In this document: in pieces, positions 7,854 to 17,263 of the stretch
How positions within the stretch are numbered: the stretch's first letter is position 1
Layout of the letters: every line of letters starts with the position of its first letter
Assembly (NCBI RefSeq): GCF_002814095.1
Contig: NZ_CP021913.1
Coordinates: 2,321,001 to 2,385,000, forward strand
DNA: 64,000 nucleotides
Origin: Sagittula sp. P11
GTDB taxonomy: Bacteria > Pseudomonadota > Alphaproteobacteria > Rhodobacterales > Rhodobacteraceae
Reading direction: 5' to 3'
Position numbers and translations under genes: made by a program
The notes under the pieces: generated by a model
Database searches by the model: none
Told to the model about the DNA's origin: nothing
Seen by the model: only the letters and a program-made list of their open reading frames with translations

Positions 7854-9077
7854 TTAACCACGAACGTTTTGTGTCCGAAGCACTTCTGAGTCAACCCTGC
7901 GTTGAAAATTCCAGGCCTGCCAGATACGGCCTTTCCGGAGGCTTCGCCCGAACAGTCCGCCGGTCTGTTCCCAGACGCCGGACTCGGTAAAAGCCACGCG
8001 GTGATAACGGCTTCCGGGGCTCATTATATAGAGTGAAACGATGGCCCCTTCGGCGGCTTTCGCGGCGGCGGTCCTGCGCAGAGAGGCCGCCTGCCAGATG
8101 CGTCCGGACAGCCGGATGCGCGGCGCGCCGGGCCGCCCGGGATAGGGCAGGAAGCCCTGCGCGGCGCGGGGGATTTCCGGGCAGCGGTCGAGGATGCGCT
8201 CCGCGCCTTCTCGCCCGCCGCGCCGGAGTCCGCGCATCAGGCGCCGGACGTCCAGCGGATCGAGCGGCCCGCGCTGCATGTAGCCCAGAAGCCGCGCGCG
8301 CTGGTCCCCGACGAAGCGGTCCCATGCGGTGGCGCGTGCCTCTTTCGGGCAGTGCTTGCGCAGGAACGCCTGCTGCGAGGCGCCGATCTCCGTCAGGTCG
8401 CGCGGGGTCCGGTCGGGGGCGCGGCGGGCGCTTTCGGCAAAGCCGTGGTGCACCTGCGCCAGGGGCACGATGGCCGTCGCCAACCCGCGCCGCGCCAGCC
8501 GCAGGTTCAGGTCGGTTTCGTCGAGGTAGAAGCGGAACGCGGGATCGAAGCCGCCCATCCGGGCCAGCACGTCGCGGCGCAGCGCCATGTTGGTGCCCTC
8601 GGTCTTGATCGCGCGGTCGGGGGTAGGGTGCAGCACGGTCGGCTGCGTGTCCGACACGTCGAGCGGTGTGGCCTGGCCTGTGGCATCGACCGTGCGGGCG
8701 GTCCACTGGAAGGTGATGCCGTTGCGCCCGATCACGAAGCCCCCTGCGGCGGCGACCTCTGCGCTGTCGAACGGCGCGGCGAGGTGGGTCAGCCAGAGCG
8801 GTTCGGGCACGGCGTCGTCGTCGATGAAGGCGACGATCTCGCCGGCGGCGCGGGAAATCCCGAGGTTGCGGGCCGCCGAGATGTTGGGTTCGTCGTAGGG
8901 GACCTGCTTGATCAGGTCCGCATCCGCCCGCTGCGCGAGCGCCGCCAGCCCGGCAGGGCAGGCGACGACGATGACCTCGAAACCCGGATAGTCGAGTTGC
9001 GAGATGCCGGTCAGGCAGCGCATGAGGGCAGCGGGCCGGTGCCTGCTGACCACCACGATGCTGACCGGCAAGGCCAT
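7854..9077 (-). CDS. Glycosyltransferase family 2
   Basis: 407 residues from the ATG at 9075-9077, which begins 2 bp after the cysQ stop codon. A standard GT2 core follows: VSIVVVSRHRPAAL at the N-terminus, NISAARNLGI, the metal-binding IDDDAVPEP, and the late FYLDETDLNLRLARRG with the ED-type acceptor-site residues. The last 150 residues are not recognised and may bind acceptor or membrane. Probably another polysaccharide-assembly enzyme, in an operon with cysQ. Substrate unknown. Confidence 0.8.
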   Translation of the reverse strand: MALPVSIVVVSRHRPAALMRCLTGISQLDYPGFEVIVVACPAGLAALAQRADADLIKQVPYDEPNISAARNLGISRAAGEIVAFIDDDAVPEPLWLTHLAAPFDSAEVAAAGGFVIGRNGITFQWTARTVDATGQATPLDVSDTQPTVLHPTPDRAIKTEGTNMALRRDVLARMGGFDPAFRFYLDETDLNLRLARRGLATAIVPLAQVHHGFAESARRAPDRTPRDLTEIGASQQAFLRKHCPKEARATAWDRFVGDQRARLLGYMQRGPLDPLDVRRLMRGLRRGGREGAERILDRCPEIPRAAQGFLPYPGRPGAPRIRLSGRIWQAASLRRTAAAKAAEGAIVSLYIMSPGSRYHRVAFTESGVWEQTGGLFGRSLRKGRIWQAWNFQRRVDSEVLRTQNVRG

Positions 9078-9079
9078 GG

Positions 9080-9877
<798 letters not shown>

Positions 9878-9922
9878 GGAAAGCTCCTTTGGCGCCCCGG
9901 TCCCGCGTCCGGCGGCGATTTA

Positions 9923-9951
9923 TTGATTTGCAACGCTACTGGCCTTATGCT
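9923..9951 (+). promoter_or_regulatory. Candidate sigma-70 promoter for the ABC-2 permease
   Basis: TTGATT (9923-9928), a 17-bp spacer and TATGCT (9946-9951) lie in the divergent gap between cysQ and the permease gene, giving a leader of about 80 nt. Read by eye only. Confidence 0.4.
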
Positions 9952-10035
9952 GCCGTTTACAAAGAACGGCAAGGATGCCGCACGATATGGCAGAGCAGAG
10001 CGCTGCAGAATGCACGCGCATCACGGAGCAGGCCT

Positions 10036-10869
10036 ATGTTTCAATCAACAACGCGACCGAAGTCCAGTCTGGGCTCGGCGTTGAACATCGCCGAACTGGT
10101 GTATCACAACTCGGTTCGCGCGGTGCGGAAGGCCCATGGCAACGCCTTCATGGCGATCTTCATGAACATGCTCCAGTCGATCATCTTCGTGCTGGCCTTC
10201 TACTTCATGTTCCAGATCATGGGGATGCGCAGCGCCGCGCTGCGGGGCGACTTCATGATCTACATCATGACGGGCGTCTTCCTCTACATGACGCACACCA
10301 AGACGATGGGCGCGGTCGCCGGATCCGAAGGGCCTGCCAGCCCGATGATGCAGCACGCGCCGATGAACACGGCCATCGCCATCGCCGCCGCCATGGTGTC
10401 GACGCTCTATATCCAGGTGCTGTCGCTGTTCGCGATCCTTTTCGTCTACGACGTGGCCTTCAACCCCTTCGTCATGCAGGAGATCTATGACCCGATCGGG
10501 TGTCTCGCGATGCTGCTGCTGTCGTGGTTCTCGGGCGCGGCGATCGGCATGGTGGTGCTGGCGGTCAAGCCGTGGTTCCCGACGCCGGTCAGCATCCTGT
10601 CGACGGTCTACCAGCGGGCCAACATGATCGCCTCGGGCAAGATGTTCGTGGCCAACACGCTGCCGGGATACATGCTGGTGATGTTCGACTGGAACCCGTT
10701 GTTCCACACCATCGACCAGTCGCGCGGCTATGCCTTCGTGAACTACGTCCCGCGCAATTCAAGCTGGGAATACGCGTTCTACCTGTCTATCGTCCTGGTG
10801 ATGATCGGGCTGATGGGGGAGTTCTACACCCGCAAGCATGCCTCGGTTTCCTGGGGCGCGCGGCGCTGA
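10036..10869 (+). CDS. ABC-2 type polysaccharide-export permease (KpsM-like)
   Basis: 277 residues from the ATG at 10036. About six hydrophobic segments follow (for example FIYIMTGVFLYMTH, IQVLSLFAILFVYDVAF, LAMLLLSWFSGAAIGMVVLAV, FYLSIVLVMIGLMG), and ASGKMFVANTLPGYM resembles the conserved loop of KpsM/CtrC-type permeases that move capsular polysaccharide across the inner membrane. The ATPase (KpsT) and the periplasmic and outer-membrane export parts are absent from the window, so the complex must be encoded elsewhere. Its position beside the glycosyltransferase block supports glycan export. The following gene is 37 bp away and may be in the same transcript. Confidence 0.75.
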   Translation: MFQSTTRPKSSLGSALNIAELVYHNSVRAVRKAHGNAFMAIFMNMLQSIIFVLAFYFMFQIMGMRSAALRGDFMIYIMTGVFLYMTHTKTMGAVAGSEGPASPMMQHAPMNTAIAIAAAMVSTLYIQVLSLFAILFVYDVAFNPFVMQEIYDPIGCLAMLLLSWFSGAAIGMVVLAVKPWFPTPVSILSTVYQRANMIASGKMFVANTLPGYMLVMFDWNPLFHTIDQSRGYAFVNYVPRNSSWEYAFYLSIVLVMIGLMGEFYTRKHASVSWGARR

Positions 10870-10906
10870 GGACTGCTGCGCCCCGGCCTATGGGAGGGCA
10901 GGGACG

Positions 10907-11515
10907 ATGCGCGGATTTCTGGCAATTCTGGTGACGCTCTGGACGGCGGTTTCGGCCGCGGCGCAGGACGGGTCGCTTCCGGCGCTGCACCGGGTGACCG
11001 GCGTGGCGGCGGACGACGTGTTGAACGTGCGCGCGGGGCCTGCGGCGGATACGGAGATCGTGGGCACGCTGGCGCCCGGTGCGACCGGGGTCGAGGTTGT
11101 CCGGACAGAGGGCGGCTGGGGCCTGGTGAACGCAGGTGAGCGGGCGGGCTGGGCTTCCCTTCGGTTCCTGGAGGCGGAGCCGGGTGGCACGCTGGCCGAG
11201 GCCGGCGTGCTTGGCTGCTTCGGGACGGAGCCGTTCTGGAACCTGCGGATCGCGCCGGGCGCGACGGCGGTCCTGACCTCGCCGGAGAACATGGAGGGCG
11301 ACGGCTACGGAATCGGGGGGCTGAGCCGGATGCCTTCACCGCTGGAGAAATACCTGGTGGACGGCAGCGGGCCTGCGGGTGCGGTCACGGCGATCATCCA
11401 GCGCGCGGCCTGCAACGACGGCATGTCGGACCGGGCCTTCGGGCTGGATGTGTCCGTGGTGCTGTCCGGCGACGGGCGGCGGATCCTGTCCGGCTGCTGC
11501 ACGCTGGGTGAGTGA
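10907..11515 (+). CDS. Secreted SH3-domain protein
   Basis: 202 residues from the ATG at 10907, after a GGGAGGGCAGGG stretch. Residues 1-20 form a signal peptide (MRGFLAILVTLWTAVSAAAQ). Residues about 28-85 form a bacterial SH3 domain (DVLNVRAGPAADTEIVG ... GWASLRFL), a fold that often binds peptidoglycan. The C-terminal half (FGTEPFWNLRI ... IIQRAACNDGMSDR ... SGCC) resembles a small family of predicted periplasmic proteins (COG3650-like, from memory). The three cysteines near the end (ACND, GCC) could form a disulfide. Function is unknown. Confidence 0.7.
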   Translation: MRGFLAILVTLWTAVSAAAQDGSLPALHRVTGVAADDVLNVRAGPAADTEIVGTLAPGATGVEVVRTEGGWGLVNAGERAGWASLRFLEAEPGGTLAEAGVLGCFGTEPFWNLRIAPGATAVLTSPENMEGDGYGIGGLSRMPSPLEKYLVDGSGPAGAVTAIIQRAACNDGMSDRAFGLDVSVVLSGDGRRILSGCCTLGE

Positions 11516-11599
11516 GCCGCCGCTTTACGGGCGCCCCGACTGGTGCCCCGGCGGGCACCAGCAGCCCACCCTCCAAGCCGCGGCCCGTGTCCGTGCAGC

Positions 11600-12199
11600 T
11601 CAGGTGACGACGCGCAGGGTCAGGTTCAGCCGTCCGCCGTCGGGGAACAGCGTGGAGGTGCCGGGGCGCAGGCGGTCGATGCCGTGGAACGCGCGGCGGG
11701 ACGGGCCGGTGAGCAGCACGAGGTCGCCCGACGCCAGCCAGACGGAGCGCGTGGGATCGCGGCGGCTTTCCCCGCCCATGCGGAAAAGCGCGTCGTCGCC
11801 CAGCGAGACCGAGAGCACGGGGCAGTCGTAGTCCTGTTCGTCCACGTCCTGGTGCAGCCCCATGCGGGCGTCTTCGGCGTACCAGTTGATCAGGCAGCAT
11901 TCCGGCGGGCGCGGGCTTTTGGCGTAGGTGTTCCAGAGCGCCATGATGCTGTCGGGGATCGCGGGCCAGGCCGTGCCGTTGGGGTGGGTCTCCTCGTAGC
12001 GGTAGCCCTTCGTGTCGCTGATCCAGCCGAACCGGCCGGCCGCGCTCATCCGCACCGACATTGGGCCGCGGCGGGTGCGCGGGCGGAAAAGCGGGGCCTG
12101 TTCCAGCACCTTGCGGACGTCGGCCACCACCCGTTCCTGGGCGGCGCGGTCGAGGGCCGCGGGGAAAATCTCGAAACCTTGGCGGGAAATACGCTCCAT
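11600..12199 (-). CDS. alkB: AlkB-type DNA repair dioxygenase
   Basis: 199 residues, usual length. The Fe(II)/2-oxoglutarate enzyme removes methyl groups from alkylated bases by oxidation. Iron ligands are readable as H116 and D118 (HQD) and H172 (FHGID). The 2-oxoglutarate site is R190-x-N-x3-R196 (RLNLTLR). It stands alone on the minus strand, convergent with the SH3 gene and divergent from dnaK. The 84 bp between it and the SH3 gene have no clear terminator. Confidence 0.92.
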   Translation of the reverse strand: MERISRQGFEIFPAALDRAAQERVVADVRKVLEQAPLFRPRTRRGPMSVRMSAAGRFGWISDTKGYRYEETHPNGTAWPAIPDSIMALWNTYAKSPRPPECCLINWYAEDARMGLHQDVDEQDYDCPVLSVSLGDDALFRMGGESRRDPTRSVWLASGDLVLLTGPSRRAFHGIDRLRPGTSTLFPDGGRLNLTLRVVT

Positions 12200-12299
12200 G
12201 CGTCACATCTGGCGCCTTGAAAACGATCTGCCAAGGATTTGTCGCGTAATGAACGTCCCGGAAGGCCCGAATCCACGCAAATTGGCCCCTCGCGGACGC

Positions 12300-12328
12300 T
12301 TGGCAAAGGTGGAGGGCCTCCTTATATA
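12300..12328 (+). promoter_or_regulatory. Candidate promoter for dnaK
   Basis: TTGGCA (12300-12305), a 17-bp spacer and TATATA (12323-12328) lie about 115 bp before dnaK. A CTTGGC reading at 12299 could also be a weak heat-shock sigma -35, but the expected CCCCAT-type -10 is not clear, so the sigma factor is undecided. No CIRCE element was seen. Confidence 0.45.
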
Positions 12329-12442
12329 CCCTCCGAACGCGCTGGCGGGGCCACCGCCCGCGTCAACCGATGCGGGGCGCGGATGCCGAAACGGGTCCAT
12401 GGCCTCGCGGTATCGCCTGAACTTGAAAAAGGGATCGAAAAC

Positions 12443-14368
12443 ATGGGTAAGGTAATTGGCATCGACCTCGGGACCACCAACTCCTGCGTCGCCATCATGG
12501 ATGGCAGCCAGGCCCGGGTGATCGAGAATGCCGAAGGCGCGCGCACGACGCCTTCGATCGTTGGTTTCACCGAAGACGAGCGGCTGGTTGGCCAGCCCGC
12601 GAAGCGTCAGGCGGTGACGAACCCGGAAAACACCGTCTTTGCCGTGAAGCGCCTGATCGGCCGTCGCACCACCGACGCCGAGGTGACGAAGGACAAGGAC
12701 ATCGTTCCGTACAAGATCGTCGACGGCGGCAACGGCGACGCATGGGTCGAGATTCGCGGCGAGAAGTACTCGCCGTCGCAGATCTCTGCCTACACGCTGC
12801 AGAAGATGAAAGAGACCGCCGAGTCCTACCTTGGCGAGGAAGTCACGCAGGCGGTCATCACCGTTCCGGCGTACTTCAACGACGCCCAGCGTCAGGCCAC
12901 GAAGGACGCGGGCAAGATTGCCGGTCTCGAAGTGCTGCGGATCATCAACGAGCCGACGGCAGCCGCACTGGCCTACGGTCTGGACAAGAAGGACGCCAAG
13001 ACGATCGCGGTCTATGACCTCGGCGGCGGCACCTTCGACGTGACCATCCTCGAGATCGACGACGGCCTGTTCGAAGTGAAATCCACCAACGGCGACACGT
13101 TCCTCGGCGGTGAAGACTTCGACATGCGGATCGTCAACTACCTCGCGGACGAGTTCAAGAAGGAGCACTCCGTCGACCTCCGCAAGGACAAGATGGCGCT
13201 CCAGCGTCTGAAGGAAGCGGCCGAGAAGGCGAAGATCGAGCTTTCGAGCGCGACCCAGACCGAGATCAACCAGCCGTTCATCTCGATGGGCTCCGGCGGT
13301 ACGCCGCTGCACCTTGTCATGAAGCTGACCCGTGCGAAGCTGGAAAGCCTCGTCGGCGATCTCATCAAGGCGTCGATCAAGCCCTGCCAGGCGGCCCTGA
13401 AGGACGCAGGCCTGACCACCTCCGACATCGACGAAGTCGTTCTGGTCGGCGGTCAGACCCGCATGCCGAAGGTCATCGAAGAGGTGACCAAGTTCTTCGG
13501 CAAGGAGCCGCACAAGGGTGTGAACCCGGACGAAGTCGTCGCGATGGGCGCCGCCATCCAGGCCGGTGTCCTGCAGGGTGACGTGAAGGACGTGGTCCTT
13601 CTGGACGTGACCCCGCTGTCGCTGGGCATCGAGACGCTGGGTGGCGTGTTCACCCGCCTGATCGACCGCAACACGACGATCCCGACGAAGAAGTCCCAGG
13701 TCTTCTCGACCGCCGAGGACAACCAGAACGCCGTGACGATCCGCGTGTTCCAGGGTGAACGCGAGATGGCTGCCGACAACAAGATGCTCGGCCAGTTCAA
13801 CCTCGAGGACATCCCGCCGGCACCGCGCGGCATGCCGCAGATCGAAGTGACCTTCGACATCGACGCCAACGGCATCGTGTCGGTTGGGGCCAAGGACAAG
13901 GGCACCAACAAGGAACAGAAGATCACGATCCAGGCGTCTGGCGGTCTGTCGGACGACGACATCGAACGGATGGTCCGCGAAGCCGAGGAGAACGCCGAAG
14001 GCGACAAGGCCCGCAAGGAGCTTGTCGAGGCGAAGAACCAGGCAGAAAGCCTCATCCACTCGACCGAGAAGTCGATCGAGGAGCATGGCGACAAGGTCGA
14101 TCCGTCGACCATCGAAGCCATCGAGCTGGCGGTTGCCGCGCTGAAGGACGACCTGGAGAAGAACGACGTCACGGCTGACAAGCTGAAGTCGGGCATCCAG
14201 AACGTGACCGAAGCGGCGATGCGTCTCGGCGAGGCGATCTACAAGGCGCAGGCCGAAGGCGGCAACGACGACGCGGACATGGGTGGCGACAGCCGCAACT
14301 CCGCGTCGGACGACGACAACATCGTCGATGCCGACTTCGAGGATCTGGACGACAACAAGCGGGCCTGA
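12443..14368 (+). CDS. dnaK: Molecular chaperone DnaK (Hsp70)
   Basis: 641 residues from the ATG at 12443 ([15 protein letters not shown]). The ATPase domain carries [24 protein letters not shown] and [12 protein letters not shown]. The linker [15 protein letters not shown] leads to the substrate-binding domain near residue 380, then the helical lid and a disordered acidic tail ending [12 protein letters not shown]. It refolds client proteins with DnaJ and GrpE. dnaJ follows 100 bp later beyond an intrinsic-type terminator, so only part of the transcripts may cover both genes. Confidence 0.98.
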   Translation: MGKVIGIDLGTTNSCVAIMDGSQARVIENAEGARTTPSIVGFTEDERLVGQPAKRQAVTNPENTVFAVKRLIGRRTTDAEVTKDKDIVPYKIVDGGNGDAWVEIRGEKYSPSQISAYTLQKMKETAESYLGEEVTQAVITVPAYFNDAQRQATKDAGKIAGLEVLRIINEPTAAALAYGLDKKDAKTIAVYDLGGGTFDVTILEIDDGLFEVKSTNGDTFLGGEDFDMRIVNYLADEFKKEHSVDLRKDKMALQRLKEAAEKAKIELSSATQTEINQPFISMGSGGTPLHLVMKLTRAKLESLVGDLIKASIKPCQAALKDAGLTTSDIDEVVLVGGQTRMPKVIEEVTKFFGKEPHKGVNPDEVVAMGAAIQAGVLQGDVKDVVLLDVTPLSLGIETLGGVFTRLIDRNTTIPTKKSQVFSTAEDNQNAVTIRVFQGEREMAADNKMLGQFNLEDIPPAPRGMPQIEVTFDIDANGIVSVGAKDKGTNKEQKITIQASGGLSDDDIERMVREAEENAEGDKARKELVEAKNQAESLIHSTEKSIEEHGDKVDPSTIEAIELAVAALKDDLEKNDVTADKLKSGIQNVTEAAMRLGEAIYKAQAEGGNDDADMGGDSRNSASDDDNIVDADFEDLDDNKRA

Positions 14369-14392
14369 GGCACGCGCCCGGAAACTCAGAAG

Positions 14393-14425
14393 GGGCCGGT
14401 CCGGATGCCGGGCCGGCCCTTTCGT
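14393..14425 (+). terminator. Intrinsic-type terminator between dnaK and dnaJ
   Basis: A 12-bp stem with one G-T pair (14393-14404 with 14408-14419), a 3-nt loop (ATG), then CTTTCGTT. It lies 24 bp after the dnaK stop codon. Confidence 0.75.
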
Positions 14426-14468
14426 TCTGACCGAGGGTCAGATTGTTCGGGCCGAGAGGAGGACTTGA

Positions 14469-15614
14469 ATGTCCAAGCGTGACTATTACGACGTGCTCGG
14501 GGTCAAAAAGGGCGCCTCTGCGGAAGAGCTGAAGAAGGCCTACCGGGCCAAGGCGAAGGAGCTGCACCCGGACCGCAACAAGGACAACCCTGACTGCGAA
14601 GCACTCTTCAAGGAAGTGAACGAAGCCTACGACGTCCTGAAGGACGCCGAGAAGAAGGCGGCTTATGACCGTTTCGGCCACGCGGCCTTTGACGGCGGCA
14701 TGGGCGGCGGTCCGCGTCCCGGTGGCGGTGCCCACGGCAACGCGGATTTCGCCAGCGCCTTTTCGGACGTGTTCGACGATCTGTTCGGCGACTTCATGGG
14801 CGGCCGCCAGGGTGGACGGCAGCGGGCGGCGCGCGGCGCCGACCTGCGCTACAACCTGCGGATCAGCCTGGAAGATGCCTTCAACGGCATGGCCAAGACG
14901 ATCAACGTGCCGACCTCCGTCCAGTGCGGTGTCTGCAACGGCACCGGCTCTGAGGGCGGATCGGAACCCACCACCTGCCCGACCTGTTCGGGCATGGGCA
15001 AGGTGCGCGCGACGCAAGGGTTCTTCACGGTCGAGCGGACCTGTCCGACCTGTTCGGGCATGGGGCAGATCGTCAAGAACCCCTGTGGCAAGTGCCACGG
15101 CGCGGGCCGTGTCCAGAAGGACCGGGCGCTGTCGGTCAACATCCCGGCCGGGGTGGAGACGGGCACGCGCATCCGGCTGGCCGGCGAAGGCGAGGCGGGG
15201 ATGCGGGGTGGCCCTCCGGGCGACCTTTACATCTTCATCGAGGTGGAGCCGCACAAGATCTTCGAGCGTGAGGGCACGGAGCTGCACTGTCGCGTTCCGG
15301 TGTCGATCACCGCGGCAGCACTTGGCGGCGACATCGAGGTTCCGACCATCGACGGCGGCCGTTCGCGCGTGAAGATCCCTGCCGGGTCGCAGTCCGGTCG
15401 GCAGATGCGTCTGCGCGGCAAGGGGATGCCTGCCCTCCGGGGCGGTCTGGCCGGTGACATGTTCATCGAGCTTGCGGTGGAGACACCCGTCAACCTGACC
15501 GCGCGCCAGAAGGAACTGCTGAAGGAGTTCGACGAGCTGTCCGAGGACAACAACCCGGAAAGCTCCAGCTTCTTCAGTTCGGTCAAGAACTTCTGGGATT
15601 CGATGAAGGGGTAA
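14469..15614 (+). CDS. dnaJ: Co-chaperone DnaJ (Hsp40)
   Basis: 381 residues, class A DnaJ. The J domain (1-70) holds the HPD motif in [12 protein letters not shown] Gly-rich linker (about 75-120) is followed by the zinc domain with four CxxCxGxG-type motifs ([36 protein letters not shown]) and C-terminal beta domains. It delivers substrates to DnaK and stimulates its ATPase. A GAGAGGAGG ribosome-binding site precedes the ATG. Confidence 0.98.
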   Translation: MSKRDYYDVLGVKKGASAEELKKAYRAKAKELHPDRNKDNPDCEALFKEVNEAYDVLKDAEKKAAYDRFGHAAFDGGMGGGPRPGGGAHGNADFASAFSDVFDDLFGDFMGGRQGGRQRAARGADLRYNLRISLEDAFNGMAKTINVPTSVQCGVCNGTGSEGGSEPTTCPTCSGMGKVRATQGFFTVERTCPTCSGMGQIVKNPCGKCHGAGRVQKDRALSVNIPAGVETGTRIRLAGEGEAGMRGGPPGDLYIFIEVEPHKIFEREGTELHCRVPVSITAAALGGDIEVPTIDGGRSRVKIPAGSQSGRQMRLRGKGMPALRGGLAGDMFIELAVETPVNLTARQKELLKEFDELSEDNNPESSSFFSSVKNFWDSMKG

Positions 15615-15664
15615 TGCCCCGCGGGCTGCTCCGGTCATGCGGCCGGGGTCCTGTGACATCTTCG

Positions 15665-15699
15665 GGGCGGGGCGGATCATCCGTCCCGCCCTTTGTCTT
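15665..15699 (+). terminator. Intrinsic-type terminator after dnaJ
   Basis: An 11-bp GC stem (15665-15675 with 15681-15691, one G-T pair) with a 5-nt loop, then TTTGTCTT. It lies about 50 bp after dnaJ. Confidence 0.75.
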
Positions 15700-15812
15700 G
15701 AGGGGCGCTCTTGCCGGAAAATTGCCGACAGGAGAGACACTTGGAACGATTTCAACCGACCCGGGGTTCACCCTAGAGTCATTTACCGAGCCATTGGGGA
15801 GCGGCGCACAGG

Positions 15813-16448
15813 ATGTTCGACTGGATCACGAGCCTTATCGACGGCATGGGAGCGTTCGGCGTCGCCCTGCTGATGTTCCTCGAGAACGTCTTCCCCCCGA
15901 TCCCCTCGGAACTGATCATGCCGCTGGCCGGCTTCAACGCCGCGCGGGGCGACATGTCGTTGTGGCTGGTGATCGTGTCCGGCAGCATCGGGTCGCTTGC
16001 GGGGGCGTACCTCTGGTACTGGATGGCGCGCAAGATCGGTTTCGACCGGCTGTGCAGCCTGTCGCACAAGCACGGCCGCTGGCTGTCGATCTCTCCGGAC
16101 GAGCTGGACCGGGCGAATGGCTGGTTTGACCGGCACAAGGGCAGCGCCGTGCTGATCGGGCGCCTGATCCCGACCGTGCGGACGCTGATCTCGGTCCCCG
16201 CCGGGGTGCGCCGGATGCACCGGGGCAAGTTCCTCGCCTACAGCGCGGTCGGCACCTTCGCATGGACCACGGCGCTGACGATGGCCGGGTACTGGCTGGA
16301 AAGCGGTTACGACGTGGTGTCGGCATGGCTCGACCCGGTGTCGACGGCGGTCGTGGTCGGGCTGGTGGCGATCTACGTCTGGCGCGTGGCGACCTACAAT
16401 CGCCGCAATCCGCAGGAAGCCTCCGGCAAGGCCGAGGAAACGAGTTAA
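15813..16448 (+). CDS. DedA-family membrane protein
   Basis: 211 residues. The DedA (SNARE-associated/VTT) signature is clear: an N-terminal helix, then ENVFPPIPSELIMPLAGF (about 24-41), and later GRLIPTVRTLISVPAGVRRM with the conserved R-x3-R and glycine residues, followed by two or three C-terminal membrane segments. The family acts in inner-membrane lipid handling: undecaprenyl-phosphate or phospholipid flipping and membrane-potential maintenance. A GGGGAGCGG site precedes the ATG. radC starts 35 bp after its end and may be co-transcribed. Confidence 0.88.
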   Translation: MFDWITSLIDGMGAFGVALLMFLENVFPPIPSELIMPLAGFNAARGDMSLWLVIVSGSIGSLAGAYLWYWMARKIGFDRLCSLSHKHGRWLSISPDELDRANGWFDRHKGSAVLIGRLIPTVRTLISVPAGVRRMHRGKFLAYSAVGTFAWTTALTMAGYWLESGYDVVSAWLDPVSTAVVVGLVAIYVWRVATYNRRNPQEASGKAEETS

Positions 16449-16483
16449 CCACTTGTTCACGGCGCGCGGTGCAGGCTGGCAGC

Positions 16484-17248
16484 ATGACTCGCGCGCGATC
16501 CTTCTCCGACTCACAGGCGGCGCTCTTCGATCACGAGGAGGCGCCCCAGGCCGCACTGGCACCGGCGGAGAAGCTGCCGTCCTACATCAAGGATCACCGC
16601 GCCCGGCTGAGGGAACGCTTCCTGTCCGGCGGCGCGGATGCCCTGCCGGATTACGAGATGCTTGAACTGGTGCTTTTCCGGGCGATCCCGCGCCGCGACG
16701 TGAAACCGCTGGCGCGGCAGTTGCTGGAGGTCTTCGGCGATTTCAACGGCGTGCTGTCGGCCCCCGCCGCCCGGCTGGCAGAGGTCAGCGGCGTGGGGGA
16801 GGCGGTGGTCTGCGAACTGAAGATCGTGGAAGCGGCGGCCCATCGGCTGGCCCGGTCCCGGGTGATGCAGAAGCAGGTGCTGTCAAGCTGGGACGCCCTG
16901 CTGGCCTATTGCCAGACCGCCATGGCGCATGGCGAGATCGAGCAGTTCCGGGTGCTGTACCTCGACCGCAAGAACGTGCTGATCGCGGATGAGCGGCAGG
17001 CGCGCGGCACGGTGGATCACGTTCCTGTCTACCCGCGCGAAGTGGTCAAGCGGGCGCTGGAACTGAACGCCTCGGCGCTCATCCTCGTGCACAACCATCC
17101 ATCGGGCGACCCGACGCCCTCGGCGGCGGACATCGAGATGACGGCTCATATACAGGCGGCGGCGGAAGTGCTGGGCATCGTGCTGCACGACCATCTGGTG
17201 ATCGGCAAATCACGGGAGATGAGCTTCCGGTCGGAGGGGCTGCTTTAG
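16484..17248 (+). CDS. radC: RadC-family JAB/MPN domain protein
   Basis: 254 residues from the ATG at 16484. An N-terminal helix-hairpin-helix-like region (LLEVFGDFNGVLSAPAARLAEVSGVGEAV) leads to a JAB domain with the zinc motif H203-x-H205-P-S-G ... D216 (HNHPSGDPTPS). The family name comes from an old misassigned E. coli repair gene; the actual role is unsettled, and a direct repair role is not assured. It is convergent with the PBP-OmpA gene. Confidence 0.9.
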   Translation: MTRARSFSDSQAALFDHEEAPQAALAPAEKLPSYIKDHRARLRERFLSGGADALPDYEMLELVLFRAIPRRDVKPLARQLLEVFGDFNGVLSAPAARLAEVSGVGEAVVCELKIVEAAAHRLARSRVMQKQVLSSWDALLAYCQTAMAHGEIEQFRVLYLDRKNVLIADERQARGTVDHVPVYPREVVKRALELNASALILVHNHPSGDPTPSAADIEMTAHIQAAAEVLGIVLHDHLVIGKSREMSFRSEGLL

Positions 17249-17263
17249 GGCCGTGTCAGGGCG

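Noticed and set aside
12203..14086. Long minus-strand open frame opposite dnaK
   Set aside because: It mirrors the strongly biased dnaK codons; the translation is His/Val/Leu/Arg-rich low-complexity and matches nothing known.
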